NCBI GenBank assembly: GCA_903927415.1
Contig: CAIYMZ010000005.1
Span: 1 to 13,072, forward strand
Length of the DNA stretch: 13,072 nucleotides
Direction: 5' to 3'
Origin: an uncultured Alphaproteobacteria bacterium
GTDB taxonomy: Bacteria; Pseudomonadota; Alphaproteobacteria; Rickettsiales; UBA1997
The notes under the pieces are model-generated. The model was not told where the DNA came from, ran no database searches, and was given only the letters and a program-made list of their open reading frames with translations. This document shows positions 7,027-13,072 of this stretch, in pieces. The stretch's first letter is position 1, and each line of letters starts with the position of its first letter. The translations under genes were made by a program, and so were the position numbers.

Positions 7027-8826
7027 ATGTCAGAAAAAAAAATCGGAAATTATTCAATCATTGATCACGAGTTTGACGTTGTGGTTGTAGGCGCTGGAGG
7101 TGCTGGTCTTCGTGCAACTTTTGGAATGGCGCAGAAAGGTTTATCCACGGCTTGCATTTCAAAAGTCTTCCCAACCCGCTCCCACACTGTTGCCGCACAA
7201 GGCGGAATTTCTGCGGCGCTGGGAAATATGGGTGAGGATGATTGGCGCTGGCACATGTTCGACACCGTAAAAGGCTCGGATTGGCTGGGAGATCAAGATG
7301 CCATCGAATACATGTGCCGCGAGGCTCCGGAGGCAATCATCGAACTCGAACATTACGGCGTTCCATTTTCGCGAACTAAGGAAGGAAAAATTTACCAACG
7401 CCCTTTCGGCGGAATGACCAAAGAATTCGGCGAAGGTGGGCCGGCGCAACGAACCTGCGCTGCTGCTGATCGCACTGGTCATGCCATTTTGCACACGCTT
7501 TACCAGCAATCGCTCAAGCATGATGCACAATTTTTTATCGAATATTTTGCGCTCGATTTAATCATGGAAAACGGCGTCTGTCGCGGCGTCACCGCGCTTT
7601 CACTTCTCGACGGAACTCTGCATCGCTTCAAAGCGCAAATGGTAGTTTTGGCGACGGGAGGTTACGGCCGCGCCTACTTCTCCGCCACCTCCGCCCACAC
7701 TTGCACCGGCGACGGCAATGGCATGATTCTTCGCGCTGGCTTGCCATTGCAAGACATGGAATTCGTCCAATTTCACCCAACCGGAATTTACGGCTCAGGC
7801 TGCTTAATCACTGAAGGCGCACGCGGCGAAGGCGGTTACCTCGTCAATTCCGAAGGCGAGCGATTCATGGAACGTTACGCTCCCAGCGCCAAAGATTTAG
7901 CCAGTCGCGACGTAGTTTCGCGTGCAATCACGATGGAAATTTTAGCCGGCCGCGGCGTCGGTCCGAAAAAAGATCACATGTATTTGCACCTCAATCACCT
8001 CGATCCAAAAGTGCTCCACGAAAGGCTTCCCGGCATTTCTGAAACTGCAAAAATTTTTGCTGGAGTGGATGTGACCAAGCAACCAATTCCAATTCTTCCG
8101 ACCGTTCATTACAACATGGGCGGCATTCCGACGAATTTTAAAGCCGAAGTTTTGACGGTAAAAAATGGCAAACCGGAAACCGTTCCGGGCTTGATGGCGA
8201 TTGGCGAAGCGGCCTGCGTTTCAGTTCACGGCGCAAATCGCTTGGGATCGAATTCGCTGCTTGATCTCGTTGTCTTCGGCCGCGCCGCCGCAATTCGCGC
8301 CGCTGAAATTATTACGCCAAATTCTACTCAAGCTGAATTTTCTGAAAATGCTGGCGAGGAAGGAATTGCGCGGCTCGACAAGATTCGCAACTCAAAAGGA
8401 AAATCCTCCACCGCTAAAATTCGCGGCGAGATGCAACATTGCATGCAATCACACGCAGCGGTCTTCCGCACCGAAGAAGTTTTGGAAAAAGGCACCAAAA
8501 AAATGCGCGAAATTTTTAAAAGTTTTGACGATTTAGGAATCGAAGATCGCGGACTCGTCTGGAACAGTGACCTTGTCGAAGCGCTCGAACTCGACAACCT
8601 TCGCGCTCAAGCCTTAGTCACAATTACCGGCGCGCTAAACCGCAAAGAAAGCCGGGGCGCCCACGCCCGCGACGATTACAAAAACCGCGACGACGAAAAT
8701 TGGCTGAAGCACTCAATCATCTGGTGCGACCAAAATTCCAACATCAAAACCGATTTTCGCGAAGTGGTGTTGAAGCCGCTGAGCAATGATGTTCAGGCTT
8801 TTCCACCGAAGAAGAGGGTTTATTAA
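7027..8826 (+). CDS. sdhA: Succinate dehydrogenase flavoprotein subunit (SdhA)
   Basis: A 599-residue catalytic subunit of complex II that oxidises succinate to fumarate and passes electrons through covalently bound FAD to SdhB, linking the TCA cycle to the respiratory chain. The FAD dinucleotide motif GAGGAG lies at 22-27, and His53 in RSHTVAAQGG is the FAD-attachment histidine. The dicarboxylate site has His250 and Thr252 (HPTG), Glu263, the catalytic Arg294 (ASRDVVSR), His361 (HYNMGG) and Arg405 (HGANRLGSNSLLD). The C-terminal domain carries ESRGAHARDD (541-550). The length is normal. Base composition is visibly richer in G+C than the neighbouring amidase or glycosyltransferase genes, as expected for a conserved, highly expressed gene. 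Its stop is one base before the DUF4160 gene, which separates it from sdhB. Confidence 0.98.
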   Translation: MSEKKIGNYSIIDHEFDVVVVGAGGAGLRATFGMAQKGLSTACISKVFPTRSHTVAAQGGISAALGNMGEDDWRWHMFDTVKGSDWLGDQDAIEYMCREAPEAIIELEHYGVPFSRTKEGKIYQRPFGGMTKEFGEGGPAQRTCAAADRTGHAILHTLYQQSLKHDAQFFIEYFALDLIMENGVCRGVTALSLLDGTLHRFKAQMVVLATGGYGRAYFSATSAHTCTGDGNGMILRAGLPLQDMEFVQFHPTGIYGSGCLITEGARGEGGYLVNSEGERFMERYAPSAKDLASRDVVSRAITMEILAGRGVGPKKDHMYLHLNHLDPKVLHERLPGISETAKIFAGVDVTKQPIPILPTVHYNMGGIPTNFKAEVLTVKNGKPETVPGLMAIGEAACVSVHGANRLGSNSLLDLVVFGRAAAIRAAEIITPNSTQAEFSENAGEEGIARLDKIRNSKGKSSTAKIRGEMQHCMQSHAAVFRTEEVLEKGTKKMREIFKSFDDLGIEDRGLVWNSDLVEALELDNLRAQALVTITGALNRKESRGAHARDDYKNRDDENWLKHSIIWCDQNSNIKTDFREVVLKPLSNDVQAFPPKKRVY

Positions 8827-8827
8827 A

Positions 8828-9082
8828 ATGCCAGAAATTTGCAGATTTTACGGAATTATAATTCGGATGTATCTCATCGACAGAGAACATCCGCCGCGCC
8901 ACATTCACGTAAAATATGGCGAATATGAAGCGGTGATGGAGTTGCAAAATTTTAAAATTATTGACGGAAATCTTCCGAACAAATGTCAGCAACTCGTCAG
9001 AGAATGGGCAGAAATTCACAAAGCGGAGTTAATCGAAATGTGGGACACGCAAAAATTTCACTCAATTGAACCATTGTCTTAA
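8828..9082 (+). CDS. DUF4160 domain protein
   Basis: An 84-residue small soluble protein. The start at 8828 is chosen because MPEICRFYGIIIRMY is the typical DUF4160 opening and because AGAGGG (8813-8818) gives a usable ribosome binding site, one of the few in the window; the longer frame from 8786 lies within sdhA. Family features are PPRHIHVKYGEYEA (22-35), with His25 and His27, then the helix WAEIHKAELIEMWD (60-73) and a closing IEPL. The biochemical role of the family is not established. DUF4160 genes are often followed, as here, by a DUF2442 gene (3 bases apart), and such pairs are often listed as possible toxin-antitoxin-like modules; that is inference. Its placement between sdhA and sdhB, one base after the sdhA stop, is odd and suggests a later insertion. 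Confidence 0.85.
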   Translation: MPEICRFYGIIIRMYLIDREHPPRHIHVKYGEYEAVMELQNFKIIDGNLPNKCQQLVREWAEIHKAELIEMWDTQKFHSIEPLS

Positions 9083-9085
9083 GCC

Positions 9086-9325
9086 ATGAAACTAAAGGAC
9101 GTAAAGCATCAACGAGATTACCAATTTCTAGCAACTTTCGTAAATGGCGAAGTTACGACGATTGATTTAGCTGCGTTAATTTCAAATTACGTAAATCCTC
9201 AAGAAGCCAGAACCGCGCATGTTAACGAGGAATGGGGATGTTTAGAATTCAACAATGGCAAAGTTGATATCGAACCAAAAACTCTCTACAACTACGCAAA
9301 AAGCCACTCGACTCAAATTCACTAA
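9086..9325 (+). CDS. DUF2442 domain protein
   Basis: A 79-residue small protein, partner of the preceding DUF4160 gene. The layout fits DUF2442: an N-terminal strand (MKLKDVKHQRDYQFLATFVN), then GEVTTIDLAALI (21-32), and a C-terminal segment with WGCLEFNNGKVDIEPKTLY (50-68), where the family normally has a W/F-NG-DI-P-TLY pattern. Other DUF2442 proteins occur alone, fused to or next to DUF4160, and no catalytic residues are recognisable. No separate Shine-Dalgarno lies in the 3-base gap, so translation probably follows from the DUF4160 gene. It ends 18 bases before sdhB. An antitoxin or ligand-binding partner role is possible but unproven. Confidence 0.82.
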   Translation: MKLKDVKHQRDYQFLATFVNGEVTTIDLAALISNYVNPQEARTAHVNEEWGCLEFNNGKVDIEPKTLYNYAKSHSTQIH

Positions 9326-9343
9326 TTAAAAATTTTCTAAAAA

Positions 9344-10141
9344 ATGGCCGAATTCACTCTCCCGAAAAATTCACAAATCGATAAAAAAGCCGGAAAAATT
9401 TTTAAGGCGAAAGATGGCGCGAAGAATTTGCGCCTCTTTGAAGTTTATCGTTACGATCCCGAAGATGCGGAGAAAAAAAATCCGCATATTGATCGCTTCG
9501 AAATCGACATGGATGAGTGCGGGCCGATGGTGCTTGATGCGCTGATTAAAATAAAATCCGAGCATGATTCTTCCGTAACTTTCCGCCGCTCTTGTCGCGA
9601 AGGAATTTGCGGATCTTGCGCGATGAATATCGATGGCACCAACACCCTCGCCTGCACAAAGGCAATTTCCGATTGCGGCAATGGTGCGGTAAAAATTTAT
9701 CCGCTACCGCACATGCCCGTGGTGAAAGATCTCGTGCCTGATCTCACTCATTTCTACGAACAGCACAAATCGATCAAGCCGTGGCTGCAAACATCGGCGC
9801 CGGAAAATCCGAATAAAGAACGTCTACAATCTCCCGAAGATCGCGAAAAATTGGACGGGCTTTACGAATGTATCATGTGCGCTTGCTGTTCAACTTCTTG
9901 TCCAAGTTATTGGTGGAATGGCGAAAAATATTTAGGGCCTGCAACCTTGCTACAAGCGCAACGCTGGATTGTTGATTCGCGCGACGAAGCAACGGATGAG
10001 CGCCTCGATGCTCTCGAAGATCCGTTCAAACTTTACCGCTGCCACACCATCATGAATTGCACCAACACTTGTCCAAAAGGATTAAATCCGGCGAAAGCGA
10101 TTGGTGCGATTAAGCAGGCGATTGCGGATCGGAAGGCGTGA
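9344..10141 (+). CDS. sdhB: Succinate dehydrogenase iron-sulfur subunit (SdhB)
   Basis: A 265-residue electron-transfer subunit of complex II, carrying electrons from the SdhA flavin to ubiquinone at SdhC/D. The N-terminal ferredoxin-like domain holds the [2Fe-2S] cluster through Cys84, Cys89, Cys92 and Cys104 (CREGICGSC...C). The C-terminal domain has CIMCACCSTSCPS (176-188) and CHTIMNCTNTCPKG (233-246). By comparison with the E. coli protein, Cys176, Cys179, Cys182 and Cys243 hold [4Fe-4S], and Cys186, Cys233 and Cys239 hold [3Fe-4S]. All ligands are present, and length matches the alphaproteobacterial form with an N-terminal extension. It is separated from sdhA by the DUF4160/DUF2442 pair instead of following it directly. 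The start region is A-rich without a clear Shine-Dalgarno. Confidence 0.97.
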   Translation: MAEFTLPKNSQIDKKAGKIFKAKDGAKNLRLFEVYRYDPEDAEKKNPHIDRFEIDMDECGPMVLDALIKIKSEHDSSVTFRRSCREGICGSCAMNIDGTNTLACTKAISDCGNGAVKIYPLPHMPVVKDLVPDLTHFYEQHKSIKPWLQTSAPENPNKERLQSPEDREKLDGLYECIMCACCSTSCPSYWWNGEKYLGPATLLQAQRWIVDSRDEATDERLDALEDPFKLYRCHTIMNCTNTCPKGLNPAKAIGAIKQAIADRKA

Positions 10142-10150
10142 AATTCTTTA

Positions 10151-10246
10151 CGTCATCCTTGAGTCCGAAGGACTCGAGGATCTCGGGAGCTTGGCTTCAG
10201 AGCTAAAATTCCTGAGATCCTCGGCGCCTTCGCGCCAAGGATGACG
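10151..10246. repeat. 96-base palindromic repeat with four-way-junction fold
   Basis: The outer stem pairs CGTCATCCTT (10151-10160) with AAGGATGACG (10237-10246). Inside it are three hairpins placed end to end: 10161-10175 (6-base stem, GAA loop), 10176-10187 with 10211-10222 (12-base stem with one G-T pair, 23-base loop), and 10223-10236 (5-base stem, CTTC loop). Every base at the junction is paired, giving a cloverleaf or cruciform shape. It lies 9 bases after sdhB and 31 bases before proC. It is not followed by a T-run, so it is not a classical terminator. It lacks tRNA sequence hallmarks. The ends resemble the sdhC-sdhD repeat (GTCAT...GAG). Confidence 0.9.
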
Positions 10247-10277
10247 AGATTTCGTAAACAATTAACAATTTTGGTAG

Positions 10278-11084
10278 ATGAAAATTCTCTTCCTCGGCTG
10301 CGGAAAAATGGGTTCAATTTTGGCCAAGAATTTGGTTGAAGAAAAATCGGTGAAAGCAGCACAAATCACGGTTTTGGAGAAGTCAGATCAAAATAAAATT
10401 TCGGGGTTTTTTTACGCAAAAAATATTTCTTCACTGCCGAAAAATTACTGCGCTGATTTGGTTTTTCTTTGCATCAAGCCACAAGATGCAGAAGCGATTT
10501 TAAAAGAATTTTCCGCCGCAAAAATATTCAGCAAAAATACAATTTTTATTTCAATTTTAGCCGGCAAAAAAATTGCATTTTTTGAGAATATTTTTGGTAA
10601 AAAAGCAAAAATAATTCGCTCAATGCCAAATCTGCCGATTCAAGATTCTCAAGGCGTCTTCGCTTACCTCGCCAATAAAAATATTTCGCAATCCGAATTA
10701 AAAAACTTAGCAAAAATTTTCGACAAATTCGGCGCCGCTTTTGAATTGAAAGACGAGAAATTTTTCGACGTAATCACCGCAATTTTTGGCTCCGGTCCGG
10801 CCTACATTTTTTTGCTACAAGAAATTTTTACTGAAATCGCAATCAACCACAGCATCGCGAAAGACAAGGCTTCGCAGCTGATCCAAACTTTACTTCTCGG
10901 CAGTTCGTTAATGTCCTGCAATTCCAATTTAAATTTTTCTGAACTTCGCGAGTCAGTCACTTCTAAGGCCGGCACTACAGAAGCAGCGTTAAAAATTTTA
11001 CAAAAAAATTCCGCACTAAAAAATCTTTTTAAAGAAGCTATCGATGCTGCAATCAAAAAATCACAAGAGCTTTCAAAAACTTAA
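10278..11084 (+). CDS. proC: Pyrroline-5-carboxylate reductase
   Basis: A 268-residue enzyme that reduces 1-pyrroline-5-carboxylate to L-proline with NAD(P)H, the last step of proline synthesis, in the cytoplasm. The N-terminal Rossmann fold has GCGKMG at 7-12, the conserved Lys-Pro at 67-68 (CIKPQD) and MPN at 116-118. The C-terminal dimerisation domain has FGSGPAY (170-176) and the signature LRESVTSKAGTTEAAL (223-238). In that signature the usual Pro-Gly of TSPGGTT is Lys230-Ala231, a small departure inside an otherwise intact motif. Length is normal. The first genes of proline synthesis are not in the window. The 3' end overlaps the next gene by 41 bases in another frame, suggesting co-expression. 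Confidence 0.95.
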   Translation: MKILFLGCGKMGSILAKNLVEEKSVKAAQITVLEKSDQNKISGFFYAKNISSLPKNYCADLVFLCIKPQDAEAILKEFSAAKIFSKNTIFISILAGKKIAFFENIFGKKAKIIRSMPNLPIQDSQGVFAYLANKNISQSELKNLAKIFDKFGAAFELKDEKFFDVITAIFGSGPAYIFLLQEIFTEIAINHSIAKDKASQLIQTLLLGSSLMSCNSNLNFSELRESVTSKAGTTEAALKILQKNSALKNLFKEAIDAAIKKSQELSKT

Positions 11085-12327
11085 CGTTGGTGAGTTCGTT
11101 TTTGCTTTTTTTATCATCACTCGAGTCATCGCCATTGTTCTGTCATATCCATGCATCAGCGATATTGATCTTTATCTCGATACATTTGTGAAAGGTTGGA
11201 TTATTGGCCTTCAACCTTACAGCCAGTTTCATTTTGAATATCCGCCGCTAACGCTAATCATAATTTATTTGCCTGGATTGATATTGCGCAGCGTTGACTC
11301 CTCATCATATTTTCTCTCATTTACCTGTTTGATGTTTTTCCTCGATTTTTGCTGCTTAGAAAGTTGCCGTTTTTATTGCAAAAATCGTTTGGCAATGAAA
11401 GAGGGGGAAATTAATTACATGATTTTGATCTATTCCCTGCTTGGCCTGTTAATGTTTAAAATTCTTTATCACCGTCTCGACATCATCATCGCTTTATTTT
11501 TTGCGACCTCGCTGTTTTTTTTTGAAAGCAAAAATTCTCAACTCCGACCACGTTTTTTTATTAACGCTTTGCTCGGATTTTTTTACAAAATAATTCCGGT
11601 CTTCACCATGCCTTGCGCCATAATTTTCAAGGCCTTTACCTCCTCCTCAAACAACAAAAAAATCATCAAAAAAATCTTCTTAGACTCAGCAATTTTTGTC
11701 TCTTTTTTGGTAACAATAATTTTTTTATTAGAGATTCACACCTCATCAAACTTCATCAGAAATATGCTTTTCCACGAACAGCGTGGGATACAAATAGAAT
11801 CAAGCTATGGCTCAATTTTGATGTTTCAAAATCTGCTTCTTCACAAAATATCGCCCATCACTAATGGCTACGGTAGCTGGAATATTGCGGGAAATAGTTG
11901 CTACGAATTTATCGCCAAAAATTTAGGGATTGCCATTCTGCTTTTATTTTATTCAGCGCTATTTTTTACACTGCTGAAGAAGAAAAATTCTGGCAAAAAA
12001 ATTAAAATTTCTGAGAAAAATTTTCTTGATGTCACCCTGGTCACCATCCTACTCGTTCTTGCTTTTCAAAGAGTTTTATCTACACAATTTTTTATCTGGC
12101 TGATTCCAATTTTAGCAATTTGGTTAGCACAAAATCGCTCGATAAAATTTTTGCTAATTTTTGGTTTTTTATTTCTTACAACATTTTTTATTTTTTCGAT
12201 CGACTATTTTGCCTTGGTAAATGAAGAGCCGATTCTAGTTACGATACTTTTTTTACGAAATTTTATTTTAGTTCTTACGGCCAGCTTTCTTGCCATAAAT
12301 TTTTTCAAAAAACTTTTGCAACAATGA
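11044..12327 (+). CDS. GT87/DUF2029-like membrane glycosyltransferase
   Basis: A 427-residue polytopic inner-membrane protein with about nine to eleven predicted helices, resembling polyprenyl-phosphate-dependent GT-C transferases of the GT87/DUF2029 group (mannosyltransferase-like). Supporting features are a DID motif (40-42) after the first helix, where GT-C enzymes hold the catalytic Asp; EYPPLT (65-70); RLDIIIALF (144-152); KIIPVF (182-187); the HEQRGIQIESS block (244-254); and STQFFIWLIPI (346-356), matching the usual SPQYxxWLxP pattern. The donor would be a lipid-phosphate sugar, with transfer on the periplasmic side; the actual substrate is unknown. The ATG at 11044 lies 41 bases inside proC; I see no alternative start in this frame before helix 1, so the overlap is probably real. 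The gene is more A+T-rich than its neighbours and its stop overlaps rnhA by 4 bases (ATGA). Confidence 0.75.
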   Translation: MLQSKNHKSFQKLNVGEFVFAFFIITRVIAIVLSYPCISDIDLYLDTFVKGWIIGLQPYSQFHFEYPPLTLIIIYLPGLILRSVDSSSYFLSFTCLMFFLDFCCLESCRFYCKNRLAMKEGEINYMILIYSLLGLLMFKILYHRLDIIIALFFATSLFFFESKNSQLRPRFFINALLGFFYKIIPVFTMPCAIIFKAFTSSSNNKKIIKKIFLDSAIFVSFLVTIIFLLEIHTSSNFIRNMLFHEQRGIQIESSYGSILMFQNLLLHKISPITNGYGSWNIAGNSCYEFIAKNLGIAILLLFYSALFFTLLKKKNSGKKIKISEKNFLDVTLVTILLVLAFQRVLSTQFFIWLIPILAIWLAQNRSIKFLLIFGFLFLTTFFIFSIDYFALVNEEPILVTILFLRNFILVLTASFLAINFFKKLLQQ

Positions 12328-12755
12328 GCCAAGTAAAAATTTACACTGATGGCTCTTGCTTAGGCAATCCTGGACGCGGAGGATGGGGAGCAATTTTGAT
12401 TTACAAAGAACATCAGAAAAAAATTTCCGGCAGCGAAAAAGAAACCACCAACAATCGAATGGAGCTCAAAGCAATTATTGAGTCGCTAAAAATTTTAAAA
12501 AAATCGGCAAAAATTGTGCTGCACACTGACAGCAAATACGCAATGGACGGAATCACAAAATGGATTTTCAGTTGGAAAAAAAACGGCTGGAGAACCGCCA
12601 ATCGCAAGCTCGTAAAAAATTCTGATTTGTGGCAGGAGTTGGATTTGGAAGTCGTGAAGCATCAAATCGAGTGGGTCTGGGTGAAGGGTCACGCCGGAAA
12701 TCACTTCAATGAAATTGTTGACGAACTGGCGCGGAAGGCGGCGGAAAAAAATTAA
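12324..12755 (+). CDS. rnhA: Ribonuclease HI
   Basis: A 143-residue enzyme that cuts the RNA strand of RNA-DNA hybrids, removing R-loops and primer RNA in the cytoplasm. The four acidic active-site residues are Asp9 (YTDGSCLGNPG), Glu47 (NRMELKA), Asp69 (HTDSKY) and Asp133 (VDELARKAA), with the helper His123 in KGHAGN. All are offset by one from E. coli RNase HI. The basic handle region IFSWKKNGWRTANRKLVKNS (81-100) is present. Its ATG overlaps the stop of the glycosyltransferase gene, so it is the third member of a coupled proC-glycosyltransferase-rnhA group. Confidence 0.97.
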   Translation: MSQVKIYTDGSCLGNPGRGGWGAILIYKEHQKKISGSEKETTNNRMELKAIIESLKILKKSAKIVLHTDSKYAMDGITKWIFSWKKNGWRTANRKLVKNSDLWQELDLEVVKHQIEWVWVKGHAGNHFNEIVDELARKAAEKN

Positions 12756-12810
12756 AGCACCTCACAACACTGCTCACCACCCCTACCCCTCCTCTTCGAT
12801 GCGGGGATTA

Positions 12811-12998
12811 GAGCCTGTTGACATTCATTTACATGTCCTCACTCACCAATCCACCATTGTCACCCCGCCTTCTGACGGGGTCCACCTTGCTGCAAGTTCA
12901 AATTTTAAATTTTATTTTTTGTTCTTGCGACGTGATAGACCAAGTCAGAAGGCGGGGTGACAATGGCAGGTGTGTGCAAATTGAATGTCAACAGGCTC
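12811..12998. mobile_element. MITE-like element, 188 bases, TA-flanked
   Basis: Terminal inverted repeats GAGCCTGTTGACATTCA (12811-12827) and its exact complement (12982-12998) bound a 188-base non-coding segment. TA occurs directly outside both ends (12809-12810 and 12999-13000), consistent with a two-base target duplication. No transposase is encoded, so it would be a non-autonomous element moved by a transposase elsewhere; a TA target would suit IS630 or some IS5-family groups, but I cannot assign a family. Just inside, CACTCACC (12840-12847) and GGTGTGTG (12969-12976) can partly pair. A second repeat is nested at 12854-12966. Confidence 0.65.
12854..12966. repeat. Nested inverted repeat with GTCAC ends
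   Basis: Perfect 23-base arms lie at 12854-12876 and 12944-12966, outer ends reading CCATTGTCACCCCGCC and its complement, around a 67-base A+T-rich centre. The left arm has a competing local fold: ACCCCG (12862-12867) can pair with CGGGGT (12876-12881) around an 8-base loop. So the segment can exist either as one long stem or with a small hairpin. The left half has the same plan as the edge hairpin at 13043-13072, seen on the opposite strand. Confidence 0.85.
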
Positions 12999-13042
12999 TA
13001 TACCCATTCAAGTTGAAGAGGCCGACTTTCATTTCTAGCTTT

Positions 13043-13072
13043 CTGGACCCCGCAACAAGTGCGGGGTGACAC
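13043..13072. repeat. Edge hairpin repeat, cut by window end
   Basis: ACCCCGC (13047-13053) and GCGGGGT (13061-13067) form a 7-base stem with a 7-base loop, followed by GACAC at the edge. Read on the minus strand it begins GTGTCACCCCGC, the same start as the nested repeat arm at 12858-12868 apart from the first bases. It is probably part of a dispersed palindromic family and may continue past the window. Confidence 0.7.

Larger units (their letters stand above)
12756..13072. other. Gene-free region after rnhA, rich in repeats
   Basis: These 317 bases contain no credible gene; the short open frames on the plus strand run through inverted repeats and match nothing I recognise. The region opens with a C-rich, A/C-biased stretch (about 12760-12797). 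It then holds the TA-flanked element 12811-12998 with a nested repeat, a 40-base unique stretch and a hairpin at the edge. The large palindrome could end rnhA transcription, but no hairpin followed by a T-run is present. Confidence 0.7.

Noticed and set aside
7058..7530. Minus-strand open frames opposite sdhA
   Set aside because: They are antisense shadows of a highly conserved coding sequence and have no independent support.
10151..10246. tRNA or tmRNA gene, because of the cloverleaf shape
   Set aside because: Stem lengths, the absence of a T-loop GTTCGA-like motif, anticodon arm and CCA-type acceptor end rule it out; it matches a palindromic repeat.
12818..12823. TTGACA as a promoter -35 box
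   Set aside because: It is part of the terminal repeat of the MITE-like element and has no -10 box at a proper distance.
12709..12960. Small plus-strand proteins in the tail of the window (also 12818-13069)
   Set aside because: They run through inverted repeats, overlap rnhA or each other in different frames, and show no recognisable features.
6545..13072. CRISPR array
   Set aside because: The repeats are inverted pairs at scattered sites, not evenly spaced direct repeats, and no cas gene is present.

Overview
The window looks like a stretch of chromosome from an A+T-rich alphaproteobacterium. The clues are the SdhC-SdhD-SdhA-SdhB proteins with alphaproteobacterial-style motifs, a ZntB-type CorA protein, an alphaproteobacterial-type PBP1A with a CxxC pair near residue 615, and palindromic intergenic repeats with GTCAY ends. 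Such repeats, together with the MnhF/MnhG and ProC variants, recall Rickettsiales and related groups, but that placement is inference. No rRNA, tRNA, CRISPR array, phage gene or transposase gene is visible.

Left part, reading leftwards: gmd (GDP-mannose 4,6-dehydratase), an AMIN-plus-Amidase_3 cell-wall amidase, PBP1A (mrcA), mnhF and mnhG form a compact minus-strand cluster. Gaps are 8 and 15 bases, with two 4-base ATGA overlaps, so it is probably one envelope/ion-homeostasis operon. A plus-strand ZntB-like cation transporter, cut by the left edge, converges on it.

Centre, reading rightwards: a 121-base divergent region leads into the succinate dehydrogenase locus sdhC-sdhD-sdhA-sdhB. This locus is interrupted twice. 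A 77-base near-perfect palindrome sits between sdhC and sdhD, and a DUF4160/DUF2442 small-gene pair sits between sdhA and sdhB.

Right part: after sdhB comes a 96-base repeat that can fold into a four-way junction with no unpaired bases at the junction. Then follow three overlapping genes: proC (proline synthesis), a GT87/DUF2029-like membrane glycosyltransferase and rnhA (RNase HI). The last 317 bases hold no gene. They contain a 188-base MITE-like element flanked by TA, a second inverted repeat nested inside it, and another short hairpin at the window edge.

The genes are ordinary housekeeping functions. The most unusual material is the set of structured intergenic repeats, the small-gene pair inside the sdh operon, and a Mrp-type MnhF-MnhG pair placed behind a peptidoglycan synthase without the other Mrp subunits.
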